64,000 nucleotides of DNA, from NCBI GenBank assembly GCA_027487685.1, contig JAIYDC010000029.1, positions 1 to 64,000 of the forward strand, in the 5' to 3' direction. The stretch is from Pseudomonadota bacterium (GTDB taxonomy: Bacteria > Bdellovibrionota > Bacteriovoracia > Bacteriovoracales > Bacteriovoracaceae). Position numbers and translations under genes: made by a program. The notes under the pieces were generated by a model. That model made no database searches, was not told the origin of the DNA, and saw nothing but the letters and a program-made list of their open reading frames with translations. Positions 8,123 to 15,372 of the stretch are shown here, one piece after another. Every line of letters begins with the position of its first letter. Position 1 is the stretch's first letter.

Positions 8123-9238
8123 GTGTTGAATCAGACCATCGTCCAATTCCTTAAGCGCTATGACTTCAGCTTCATCGGAAGTATGTCGGCCATTTTCCTA
8201 GTTGGAGTGCTGAACTTGTATTCCGCGACCCATTCCCAGGCCCATGATGGCCTAGATTCCCTCTATAAGTCACAGATTGGCTGGTACTTCATTTCGATTT
8301 GTGTGGCCATTGGCATAAGTTTTTTAAATCCGAAGACTTTTGAACGCTTCGCCTACGTTGGCTACATTGCGACCCTCTTCCTTGTGCTTCTAGTTCTGTT
8401 GATGGGTAAAGTTGGGATGGGGGCCCAGCGCTGGCTTGTCATAGGCCCCATCCGGATGCAGCCCTCAGAGTTTATGAAGATGGGCCTTGTGCTGGCTCTG
8501 GCCAGATACTTCACGAAGGTTTACCCAGAGCGCCAGCTTGGATTTAGGGATCTCATCCTGCCTGGCCTCATAACAGGTATTCCAGCTGTGATGGTTATTA
8601 TTCAGCCGGACCTCGGGACTGGTATGCTCCTGGTTTTCATTTTCGCCCTTATGATCTTTTACAAGCGCCTCAAGTGGCGGACCATCGTTACCCTAGGTAT
8701 CATCAGCCTCGTCTCGGGTGTCTTGATGTATAATTTCGGTCTTAGAGAATATCAGAAAAAACGGATTCACACTTTCATTGATCCTTATGAGGATGCTAAG
8801 GGGTCCGGTTATAACGCAATTCAGTCGGAGATTGCGATTGGTTCAGGTCGGCTCTTCGGCAAAGGCTTTAAAAACTCTTCCCAGGCATCCCTAAATTATC
8901 TCCCCGAGAACCACACGGACTTCGTCTTTGCTATCTTTAATGAGGAGCATGGTTTTTTCGGATCTGTATTTCTGATCATTCTGTACCTGGTGTTTTTCAT
9001 GCGAATGATTTGGCTCGCCACCTCGGTACAGCGGTTCTTTGATTCGGTCCTTATCGTCGGGATTATGTCGATCTTTTTCTGGCACTCGTTTATTAATATG
9101 GCGATGGTGTCGGGACTTTTGCCCATTGTCGGGATTCCACTCCCACTCATGAGTTACGGGGGATCTTCCATGCTTACTTTTGGGGTTGGGGTTGGAATTG
9201 CGACCTCGATCTCGAATAGCAGGAACTTCTTTAACTAA
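8123..9238 (+). CDS. rodA: RodA, SEDS-family peptidoglycan glycosyltransferase
   Basis: Polytopic SEDS protein that polymerises lipid II with PBP2. Family blocks include AQRWLVIGPIRMQPSEFMK, QPDLGTGML, the long periplasmic loop with GSGYNAIQSEIAIGSG and LPENHTDFVFA, and the C-terminal PLPLMSYGGSSML. The chosen start is GTG at 8123 with ACGGAG about 5 nt upstream; a TTG one codon later is possible. It is the last gene of the operon, followed by a hairpin. Confidence 0.95.
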   Translation: MLNQTIVQFLKRYDFSFIGSMSAIFLVGVLNLYSATHSQAHDGLDSLYKSQIGWYFISICVAIGISFLNPKTFERFAYVGYIATLFLVLLVLLMGKVGMGAQRWLVIGPIRMQPSEFMKMGLVLALARYFTKVYPERQLGFRDLILPGLITGIPAVMVIIQPDLGTGMLLVFIFALMIFYKRLKWRTIVTLGIISLVSGVLMYNFGLREYQKKRIHTFIDPYEDAKGSGYNAIQSEIAIGSGRLFGKGFKNSSQASLNYLPENHTDFVFAIFNEEHGFFGSVFLIILYLVFFMRMIWLATSVQRFFDSVLIVGIMSIFFWHSFINMAMVSGLLPIVGIPLPLMSYGGSSMLTFGVGVGIATSISNSRNFFN

Positions 9239-9248
9239 GATGAGAAAT

Positions 9249-9274
9249 GGACAGGCGGAACCTGTCCTCTTCTT
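9249..9274 (+). terminator. Terminator after rodA
   Basis: GGACAGG, loop CGGAA, CCTGTCC, then TCTTCTT. A 7-bp GC-rich stem directly after the rodA stop, with a T-rich but interrupted tail. Confidence 0.65.
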
Positions 9275-9488
9275 AGATTGTAAGAATTGTGTTCTTAGAA
9301 GACATTCGCAGAGTAACGGTTTGCACCTTGAGACAGAAGACGAGAGTTAAGAATGTGCTCAGGCGATAGGCGAAGCCGACTAAAAATTCAACACAACAAA
9401 AAAGGGGTTGGAAAAAATTCAGAGCTTAACTCCACGAATATGAATCGAGATAAAATGTCTGAAGAACATTTAACTAGGAGGAGAGAAA

Positions 9489-10070
9489 ATGAAGAGAATA
9501 CTTTTAGTTGCGGCCCTAGCGATATCAACACAGACCTTCGCAAGCGACTGTAATCCCGATCCAGTCATCGGTAGAAATATTGAATCAGGCCAATCAGTCA
9601 TTTATCAAAATAAAGTTTTTGTCGTAAACAACGAAATATGCAAAGAGGCCTACGATTTGCGGTCAACAGACGGCATGCGCACTTTGATCTCTGACGTCCC
9701 TCGGGATCAGCTCTCTGTAATGTCCCGATGTAACAACGGGCATTGTATAAGTGATTTTGTGTATGACCTGGAGACTTTGAGTGAAGTAAGAATTATGGGT
9801 CTCTCATTCGATGGTGGCTTTATCGTGAGACCCGTTAATAACAGTAATATGTATGGACCAGTTAAACGTCAACAGCTTGCCAGGACAAAGGATTGTGTTA
9901 TTGCCAACTACAGCACGATCTGCGTTGGTAGCTACGTCAAAGATGAGTCCAACCAGCGCTTCAAAGTTGTAGGTATCCAACAAAATGAAAAGCTTGTACT
10001 AAGTTCCACTGATGGCAGAAATACCATCAGCGCGAACGTTGACCCAACGAATGTTCTGCGAACTCTTTAG
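9489..10070 (+). CDS. Exported hypothetical protein with paired cysteines
   Basis: A 193-aa protein with a signal peptide (MKRILLVAALAISTQTFAS). The mature part has six Cys (DCNPDP, NEICKEA, SRCNNGHCIS, KDCVIAN, STICVGS), so disulphides are likely. It appears to hold an internal repeat of the type xVGxxVxxxxxxxxKVVxI-x-STDGRxTxI: IYQNKVFVVN...RSTDGMRTLISDV early, KDESNQRFKVV...SSTDGRNTISANV late. This suggests two or more small beta domains. AGGAGGAGA precedes the ATG. It is a single-gene unit with its own terminator. Function unknown. Confidence 0.75.
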   Translation: MKRILLVAALAISTQTFASDCNPDPVIGRNIESGQSVIYQNKVFVVNNEICKEAYDLRSTDGMRTLISDVPRDQLSVMSRCNNGHCISDFVYDLETLSEVRIMGLSFDGGFIVRPVNNSNMYGPVKRQQLARTKDCVIANYSTICVGSYVKDESNQRFKVVGIQQNEKLVLSSTDGRNTISANVDPTNVLRTL

Positions 10071-10077
10071 TATCTAT

Positions 10078-10111
10078 CTCATCGGACCCATAAGAAGGTC
10101 CGATGAGTTTT
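10078..10111 (+). terminator. Rho-independent terminator
   Basis: A perfect 11-bp stem CTCATCGGACC/GGTCCGATGAG with an 8-nt loop and TTTT, just after the exported protein gene. Confidence 0.92.
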
Positions 10112-10158
10112 ATCCTATTCTTTAATGGGAGGGGTTCTAGAAATCCCTGGTTGTCTGA

Positions 10159-10584
10159 TCACCATCTCAATAGAATAAAAATGTTGCGACGTCTGACCAG
10201 GGCACCTGGTTTTAAGTCCAAATATCCTGAGTTTGTTGTCATCGGACTTAAAAATTTTAGAAATTTCTCTACGAGGCATATATTTATAAAAGAGGACTTT
10301 CGGAAATTTGGATAAATCTCGTTAAAGACGGCCGAACTTAAACCAACAGAGACCTGAGCATTTCCGTTTCTGATGGTAGTGTCACCATACCCAGAAGGTC
10401 CTTTGAAAAATTCAATCTTGAAAGTGGCGGCGACATCATCAGGGCAATTGAAACGAGTGTGGGTCTTGCCATTAAGAGTTATCTTGTAAGGGTTCATCCT
10501 AAGGATGTCATCCGGCCTCTCTGCATCATTGCCAGATAAATTCAGAGTAAGTTCCTCTCCGGATGGATCAAAATCTGGAATGAT
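10159..10584 (-). pseudogene. Start-less gene remnant
   Basis: The frame is open from a TAA at 10585-10587 down to 10159 but has no ATG/GTG with a ribosome site near its beginning; the track start (MNPYKITLNG) is internal. Upstream in-frame residues (DFDPSGEELTLNLSGNDAERPDD) read like the middle of a secreted beta-rich protein. The C-terminal third (RKSSFINICLVEKFLKFL) looks less natural. It lies just past a minus-strand terminator, which argues it is not expressed from upstream. Most likely a decayed fragment. Confidence 0.4.
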
Positions 10585-10591
10585 TTAAACC

Positions 10592-10615
10592 AAAAAAGGC
10601 CCCAAAAGGGGCCTT
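10592..10615 (-). terminator. Minus-strand terminator without a visible gene
   Basis: An 8-bp stem AAGGCCCC/GGGGCCTT with a 4-nt loop, followed by six Ts when read on the minus strand (and a weaker AAATTTT on the plus strand). No minus-strand ORF lies immediately upstream. Confidence 0.7.
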
Positions 10616-10803
10616 AAATTTTACTGAAGCAAGATAAGCTCGCTCTGGCCCGAGTTCCAATCGGGACCCCTAATTCGTTAATAAGTAGGATGTTTTTGGT
10701 TACTTAATTATGGAATATCAGGGTTTGAAATAACAATTCTTCACACCCATTTCGGTGTCATTTTATCGGTTCAATTCGGCCACTGTCCACTTTCTCGACA
10801 GAA
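10616..10803. other. Intergenic stretch without a supported gene
   Basis: About 190 nt with no ORF bearing a ribosome site. A short hairpin CCCGA/TCGGG lies near 10650. On the minus strand this stretch leads into the terminator at 10592-10615, so a short minus-strand transcript is conceivable. Confidence 0.3.
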
Positions 10804-10832
10804 TTGGGGAGTAGGAATTGAGAGTGTATAAT
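10804..10832 (+). promoter_or_regulatory. Sigma70-type promoter
   Basis: TTGGGG (10804-10809) and a perfect TATAAT (10827-10832) with 17-nt spacing, giving a leader of about 80 nt for the small exported protein at 10921. Confidence 0.65.
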
Positions 10833-10920
10833 ATGTCGACAGTTCTATGTGCTAGGTCTTCGAAACATGGGACTTCGAGATTGGCCCAATGTTTGCCTAT
10901 AGATGAGAAAAGGGATTCCT

Positions 10921-11121
10921 ATGAAACTCAGTATTATTCTTGTTTTTATCATTTGCTCTGCTGCCGCTCATGCGAACCCGGCATTTTCTGTGAAGGATCG
11001 GCTTCGGCTGCATCTTTGGGTCTACGGCCTGGAGGATCAGAATCAGGGAGGGCCTAGACCTCGAACAGAACTTAAGAAGCGCCTTCCCGAAGAGGTTGAG
11101 CGGGCCCTTCGTAAATTTTAA
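10921..11121 (+). CDS. Small exported hypothetical protein
   Basis: A 66-aa protein starting MKLSIILVFIICSAAAHA, a clear signal peptide. The mature part (about 48 aa) is basic and rich in Arg and Leu, with GGPRPRTELKKRLPEEVERAL near the end. The track start six codons earlier was rejected because AAAGGG lies 6-8 nt before the ATG at 10921. It sits behind a good TATAAT promoter and ahead of a MarR gene with its own operator. Function unknown. Confidence 0.6.
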   Translation: MKLSIILVFIICSAAAHANPAFSVKDRLRLHLWVYGLEDQNQGGPRPRTELKKRLPEEVERALRKF

Positions 11122-11140
11122 TACCATCTTCTACTGCCGC

Positions 11141-11161
11141 ATAGTATGATCATCATACTAT
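11141..11161. promoter_or_regulatory. Perfect 21-bp palindrome, probable MarR operator
   Basis: ATAGTATGAT-C-ATCATACTAT, two perfect 10-bp arms around one base, 21 nt upstream of the MarR-family start. Length and symmetry fit a MarR dimer site for autorepression. Confidence 0.75.
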
Positions 11162-11182
11162 ACCTGATACAGGCACGAGGAC

Positions 11183-11638
11183 ATGAAGAGAATTGCTAAT
11201 ATCGGAAGCTTGTTAAAAAAGATCTATCGGGTCTACAGTATCGAGCTTATCAAAGAACTCCAGTCCAGTGGCTTTAATGATCTAAGGCCAAGCTTCCTCG
11301 AGATTCTGATGTTTCTTTCCGAGAATGATGGTCCTTCCATTAAACTCATCGGCAAGGCCTGTGGTTTAAAAAAGCAAACCATGACATCCCACTTAAACGA
11401 GCTCGAAAAGCGTGGTTACATAAAACGCACCCATTCGGATCAGGATAAGCGCGAACAGCTCGTTTATCTCACTGACTACGGGGAGAAATTTAAACTAAAC
11501 CTACTTCAAGTTACAAACGACCTTGAGACTCAATATACGACGAAGTTAGGTGAAGTGGAGCTTGATCGGGTCGAGCTTATGCTGGATAACCTCTATCGAG
11601 AACTGGTAGAGAACCAGAAAAAAGGAAGCCTCATCTAG
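11183..11638 (+). CDS. MarR-family transcriptional regulator
   Basis: A 151-aa winged-helix DNA-binding protein. The wHTH is clear around residues 50-100 (GPSIKLIGKACGLKKQTMTSHLNELEKRGYIKR, then the wing DQDKREQLVYLTDYG). Flanking helices form the dimer interface. MarR proteins usually repress their own gene and a neighbour and release on binding a small ligand or oxidation. A perfect palindrome overlaps the promoter region, so autoregulation is likely. ACGAGGAC precedes the ATG. It converges with the rhodanese-like gene with a 4-bp overlap. Targets beyond itself are unknown. Confidence 0.9.
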   Translation: MKRIANIGSLLKKIYRVYSIELIKELQSSGFNDLRPSFLEILMFLSENDGPSIKLIGKACGLKKQTMTSHLNELEKRGYIKRTHSDQDKREQLVYLTDYGEKFKLNLLQVTNDLETQYTTKLGEVELDRVELMLDNLYRELVENQKKGSLI

Positions 11639-12147
11639 GCGGGCCTTGCTTCCGCCATGCGGAAGCCTTTCCAGAACTTATATCCACCTGAGACATTGGT
11701 GCAGTTATAGTAACCTCTTTTCACGAGGAACTCACAGGCAAGAACCGAGTGAGTCCCGTCTTCCGAGATGACGATGATCGGTGTCGTCTTATCCGTTATT
11801 TCAAAAAAGCGCTTGGAGAAATCATCCCAAGGAATACGAATAGCCTCGGGGAGTGGTTGCGGTGGCGAATAGTCTGATGCTGAAACGTCCAACAGAATGA
11901 AGTTATAATTTGGATCGCTGTACAACTTCCAAGCCTTATCCGGGCCAATGTCATGGTACTTTCGACCTTGATAAATGTATTCGTCAGACAACTCCTCTCC
12001 ATTCTTAACTCGGATTAAATTGGAGCGGTCGACCATGATCAGATGTTCGAGTTTTTGCTGTAAGGTGAGGATGTGACTCTCGAGGTCTTCAATATGTTTC
12101 TCGAAGGCGTGGAGCTGGGCGAAGATATTCTTATATTTTTTTGCCAT
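11635..12147 (-). CDS. Rhodanese-like protein lacking the catalytic Cys, with coiled-coil N-terminus
   Basis: A 170-aa protein. Residues 8-38 form a heptad-like helix (FAQLHAFEKHIEDLESHILT), then a rhodanese fold from about 65 to 165 (FILLDVSASDY, the AIRIPWDDF block, GGYKFWKGF). In active rhodaneses the loop has Cys three residues before Gly; here it is S128-E-D-G131, so sulphur transfer is not expected. A binding or signalling role is more likely. GAGGA precedes the ATG. Confidence 0.8.
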   Translation of the reverse strand: MAKKYKNIFAQLHAFEKHIEDLESHILTLQQKLEHLIMVDRSNLIRVKNGEELSDEYIYQGRKYHDIGPDKAWKLYSDPNYNFILLDVSASDYSPPQPLPEAIRIPWDDFSKRFFEITDKTTPIIVISEDGTHSVLACEFLVKRGYYNCTNVSGGYKFWKGFRMAEARPA

Positions 12148-12185
12148 ACGTTCCTCTGCTTACATTGTATCAGAGGAAGCGCTGC

Positions 12186-13088
12186 CTAAAAAAATGGGTA
12201 AATTGTACCAAACTGGATCCGATTCACGATCATCGTAGTCAGGATTGCGGCGGAGATAAAAATGGAACCCTCATAAAAGCCGTAACCCAGGCTTTGCATG
12301 TCCGTATCGATGTGGCCCTCGAGTCCTCGCTCTTCGCCCAGTTTAATCGGAAAGATTCGTACCAAGCCTTTCTTAAAGATCGGGAAGATGATGAGCGAGA
12401 GGATCGTCTTTAGAAGTACCTGGATACAGTAGACCGTAATGTCGTAGTGCTCCTGATCGAAGCAGCTTGCAATAACGAAGCCTGCCCCGAGAGTGAAGCC
12501 CCCGTAAGCAAAACAAAGGGAGAGGTTCTTCTGTATCAAAAGCCGGTTGAAGGAGAGTTTACTGATCAAGGTGAAGTACTTCACAGAAAAGCCGACGATG
12601 ACAAGCATATAGAGCCAAAGAACGAGGAGGATCACAAGGGAGTTTTCGGCTTCAATCATCACCGTTCTGGTGAGGTAAGCGATAACGATGGCATGGCAGA
12701 AGCTGATGAAGGCGTAGCTCATGTTCTTTCTCTTCAAGATCTCATCCGTATAGTCGAAGTTATAGAAGACGATCGACTCAACTATAAACAAAGAGAGGAG
12801 ATAGAGGATGATGGCTATAGTGCCCCAAACAGCGAAGTGGAAAATGCTCAGGATGAAGCCTGAGGTTTCGTTAAAGGTTATGGAAGAGAAGATAATCGAA
12901 ATCCCTACGACTCTGGCAAAAAGATGGAGCGTGTCGGCCGCGTTTTCGGCTGGGTGAATTTTCTTCAGGACCTGGCGTTTGACCGTCGGGTAGAAGATCA
13001 CATGAGCGTACCGATAAACGTAGATCATAAGGCATACGAATCCTGCGAGGAGAAGACGAATGACGAGGCGATCAAAAATTTCGGCCAT
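12186..13088 (-). CDS. Multi-pass membrane protein, DUF350-like
   Basis: A 300-aa protein with about eight hydrophobic segments in two halves. The pattern of a long helix followed by a charged stretch and an asparagine (NFDYTDEILKRKNMSYAFIS near residue 120) resembles the DUF350/YjfL family, whose members often carry two or more such units. Residues about 245-275 form a hydrophilic loop before the last helix. AAGGA precedes the ATG. It is the last gene of a minus-strand operon that includes an HD phosphohydrolase and a small exported protein. Function unknown; the family assignment is moderate. Confidence 0.55.
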   Translation of the reverse strand: MAEIFDRLVIRLLLAGFVCLMIYVYRYAHVIFYPTVKRQVLKKIHPAENAADTLHLFARVVGISIIFSSITFNETSGFILSIFHFAVWGTIAIILYLLSLFIVESIVFYNFDYTDEILKRKNMSYAFISFCHAIVIAYLTRTVMIEAENSLVILLVLWLYMLVIVGFSVKYFTLISKLSFNRLLIQKNLSLCFAYGGFTLGAGFVIASCFDQEHYDITVYCIQVLLKTILSLIIFPIFKKGLVRIFPIKLGEERGLEGHIDTDMQSLGYGFYEGSIFISAAILTTMIVNRIQFGTIYPFF

Positions 13089-13097
13089 GGGATATCC

Positions 13098-13350
13098 TTA
13101 GAAGTTTTCTTTCAGGTATTCGATCAGGAGCGTCTTTAACTCGACCTTCTTGCGGCGCTCGTCCTTGAAGAAGTGGGGAAAGTTCATCCTGGTCACAGGG
13201 CCCGTTGGCCCAAACTCTTGTGCGGGCCCAAAGAAAGGCCGGTTCAGGGAGATGCTCGATTTTAGTTCCAGGTAGAACTGCTCGTTGGGACGAAACTTTC
13301 CCCAGCCCAGAAAGCGCGGAAAGTTTTTAAAGGATTTGCTGAATCGCCAT
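13098..13350 (-). CDS. Small gene interrupted by an in-frame stop; +1 frameshift at CTT-TAA
   Basis: Not in the ORF track. A very good ribosome site (AAGGGAG) precedes ATG at 13350, which opens MAIQQIL and then stops at TAA. If the ribosome or the gene skips one T at CTT-TAA (13332-13327), the frame continues for about 75 codons (KNFPRFLGWGKFRPNEQFYL ... KKVELKTLLIEYLKENF) to a stop 9 nt before the next gene. The 253-nt span is 3n+1. It could be a sequencing or real frameshift mutation, or a prfB-like programmed +1 shift. Alternatively the start-less upstream extension (RWRFSKSFKNF) is the true N-terminus. The basic, Phe-rich product has no recognised family. Confidence 0.5.
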
Positions 13351-13388
13351 CGTGTTTCTCCCTTTTTGTTTTTTTTTTTTTTTTCGAA

Positions 13389-13757
13389 TTAACGGTTATT
13401 CAGGTACAGGGATCCAGGCGGCACAGGTAGGAACTCTTCTTTGTCGTTGGCCTTGCGATAAATCGACAGGCCGATATGCGGGAGGTTCTTTCGGGCAAAC
13501 TCCTTGCTGGTACGGACAATGAGCTCTTCGACGGTGTCATAGCCGGATATGACCCGGTACTTCTGGTAATAGGTTTTAATCAGAAATCCCGTGGCGTGAG
13601 TATCCACGAGAATAACTGTCGTCATCGGGCCCTTGATGAGTCGTGCGAAGCCGCGTTCGTTCTGGAGGTAGTGAACACCGATCTCCGATGGAGACAGGGC
13701 CTTGGCGAGGCCCAAGTAAAGAATTAAAAGGACTGAGTAGAGGAAGAATTTATACAT
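13389..13757 (-). CDS. Small exported hypothetical protein
   Basis: A 122-aa protein with a signal peptide (YKFFLYSVLLILYLGLAKA) and a compact basic mature domain of about 100 residues rich in beta-forming residues (ARLIKGPMTTVILVDTHATGFLI). It starts 1 nt after the stop of the HD phosphohydrolase gene, so it is co-translated with it. It is followed by a 16-nt poly-A run (coding-strand sense) before the frameshifted small gene. No family recognised. Confidence 0.65.
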   Translation of the reverse strand: MYKFFLYSVLLILYLGLAKALSPSEIGVHYLQNERGFARLIKGPMTTVILVDTHATGFLIKTYYQKYRVISGYDTVEELIVRTSKEFARKNLPHIGLSIYRKANDKEEFLPVPPGSLYLNNR

Positions 13758-13758
13758 G

Positions 13759-15051
13759 CTAGGCCTGGATGATCTTCAGAATGGCCGCTTGCTGTCCTTC
13801 GGGGAGCTCGTCAAAGTCACAGTGGATTCGGTTCACCGCATGTGACTGGCTATACTTCGCGAAGAGGTCCGTTGCTTCCTGGATGTTCTTGATCGTCCGA
13901 TGCCCCTTGGCGAGTGAAGATTCTCGCAAGACTTTCATCGGATAAATATTCTGGGGCGAGTTCGCACTGTAGTACTTTGATAACCGGCCCGATGAAGAGC
14001 ACTTGATGTAATCAATTTTCTGGCCTTTGAGATACCCTTCGAGCTCGTCCATCTGATCCAGATGAACGCCGCCGAAGGTTTCAAGGATTTTTTTTGGGAT
14101 GTTGTTCATCACAATCCGTCTGGCCCACTGGTCACTGGACTTGCGAAGCACGCGGTATAGGAAGGCATCGTCGTGTTCGAGGTACGCTTCGATGTCTGCC
14201 GGGATCGCGTACTCGCTACGGCCAGCTCCGTCGAAGTAGCGCTGGAGCATTTGCTCAAGACAAACGGCGCGGTAATGGAAGTAGACCATCATGAACATGT
14301 GGAACCGAGAGAGGAGAAAGTCGTCAAAGGTTGAAATGGCGCGCTCTGATATTCCAAGGTACGCCTCGCCGCCTTCAACGCAGATCTTCAGGTTGTCGAT
14401 AATCCAGTCCAGATCGAACTTCCCGTAGCTGACACCACAAAAGTAGCTGTCCCTCAGGAGGTAATCCATCCGGTCGCAGTCCATCTCGCTTGAAACGAGT
14501 TGGTGCAGTAGAGGAAAGTAGTTAACGCCACCGACGGTGAAGTAGGCGGGGTCTGAGCTTTCACCAACAACGAGCTCTGCGATCGCCTTGGGATCAATGC
14601 CGAACTCGGCCGTGACGCCTCGAAATGCAGTTGTAAAAGACGAATCGACGATTGATTTAATAGTATAGTCTTCATGTGTCGCCTGCCGTTCCCGAGAGAC
14701 GAATTGTGGCGGCAGCCGCAGGGCACTCACCTGCGGCATTACAGATTCTGTAGAATGGCTAAGCGGCGCGTGGCCAATATCATGAAGGAGGCAGCCGAGT
14801 CTTAGGCTCTCCCGAAGACGTTGCACGTCCCGGGACGACTGGTCCTTAAACAGACCGTTAAAGACCAGGGTCGCAATATGCATCACTCCAATCGAGTGGA
14901 GGTAGCGTGTGTGGGTTGCTCCGGGGAAGACGTACTCAGAGAAACCGAGCTGCTTAATGTTCCGGAGCCTCTGGAAGAACGGGTGTTCAAGGATCTCGAT
15001 CTCGGCGTCATGGATAGCAATGGAGCCGTGGACTGGGTCCCTAATTTCCAC
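13759..15051 (-). CDS. HD-domain phosphohydrolase, dGTPase-like
   Basis: A metal-dependent phosphohydrolase of the HD superfamily, YwfO/dGTPase-like branch. It starts with the family block EIRDPVHGSI, then the FQRLRNIKQLG helix. HD metal ligands are visible (HTRYLHSIGV, LLHDIGHAPLSHS) and the downstream block SSEMDCDRMDYLLRDSYFCG is typical. The likely start is GTG at 15051, giving 430 aa and an 11-bp overlap with glutaredoxin; the longer track ORF would add residues encoded by shadow sequence of that gene. No Shine-Dalgarno is seen, so coupling to the upstream gene is likely. Substrate (dNTP or other nucleotide) is not predictable. Confidence 0.88.
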   Translation of the reverse strand: MEIRDPVHGSIAIHDAEIEILEHPFFQRLRNIKQLGFSEYVFPGATHTRYLHSIGVMHIATLVFNGLFKDQSSRDVQRLRESLRLGCLLHDIGHAPLSHSTESVMPQVSALRLPPQFVSRERQATHEDYTIKSIVDSSFTTAFRGVTAEFGIDPKAIAELVVGESSDPAYFTVGGVNYFPLLHQLVSSEMDCDRMDYLLRDSYFCGVSYGKFDLDWIIDNLKICVEGGEAYLGISERAISTFDDFLLSRFHMFMMVYFHYRAVCLEQMLQRYFDGAGRSEYAIPADIEAYLEHDDAFLYRVLRKSSDQWARRIVMNNIPKKILETFGGVHLDQMDELEGYLKGQKIDYIKCSSSGRLSKYYSANSPQNIYPMKVLRESSLAKGHRTIKNIQEATDLFAKYSQSHAVNRIHCDFDELPEGQQAAILKIIQA

Positions 15052-15319
15052 GAGGAGTATTCTCGCCGTGGGCGATTTCTTTGGCGTAGCTGTGCAACCA
15101 CGCCGAGATGTCCCGTGATTCATGCATCGGCTTACCGTCTATAAATAGGCAGGGAACAGTTCCGCGGCCGGTTGCCTTGATCAGTGCTTCTTTGGATTGG
15201 GGGTTCTCGTTGACATTATAGTAGGTGACATTTTTCTCAAGGCCTGTAACCCGGAGTGCCTGCTCAACAATCTTACAGTAAGGACACTGGGGAAAAAAAT
15301 AAAGTTCTAACTTTTTCAT
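15041..15319 (-). CDS. Glutaredoxin
   Basis: A 92-aa thiol-disulphide oxidoreductase of the thioredoxin fold. The dithiol motif CPYC sits in FFPQCPYCKIVEQAL near the N-terminus. The cis-Pro region is TVPCLFIDG and the glutathione-site block is ESRDISAWL. The start chosen is the ATG at 15319 (MKKLELYFF) with GAGGTG 5 nt upstream, not the longer track ORF, whose extra codons lie in the terminator of the preceding gene. First gene of the glutaredoxin-HD-exported protein operon. Confidence 0.93.
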   Translation of the reverse strand: MKKLELYFFPQCPYCKIVEQALRVTGLEKNVTYYNVNENPQSKEALIKATGRGTVPCLFIDGKPMHESRDISAWLHSYAKEIAHGENTPRGN

Positions 15320-15334
15320 ATGCACCTCATAAAC

Positions 15335-15363
15335 AAAAATGGCCCCTCTAGGGGCCATTTTTT
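15335..15363 (-). terminator. Bidirectional terminator between the H1-like gene and the glutaredoxin operon
   Basis: AAATGGCCCC/GGGGCCATTT with a 4-nt loop, flanked by As and Ts on both sides. Lies 10 nt after the stop of the H1-like gene. Confidence 0.9.
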
Positions 15364-15372
15364 CGGCTCGAT

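Noticed and set aside
10640-10670. tRNA-like T-arm (CCCGA GTTCCAA TCGGG)
   Set aside because: When the loop is aligned to the standard T-loop, the stem no longer pairs, and no acceptor, D or anticodon arm can be built around it.
12447-12863. 138-aa plus-strand ORF opposite the DUF350-like gene
   Set aside because: Charged antisense frame produced by hydrophobic codons of the real membrane protein.
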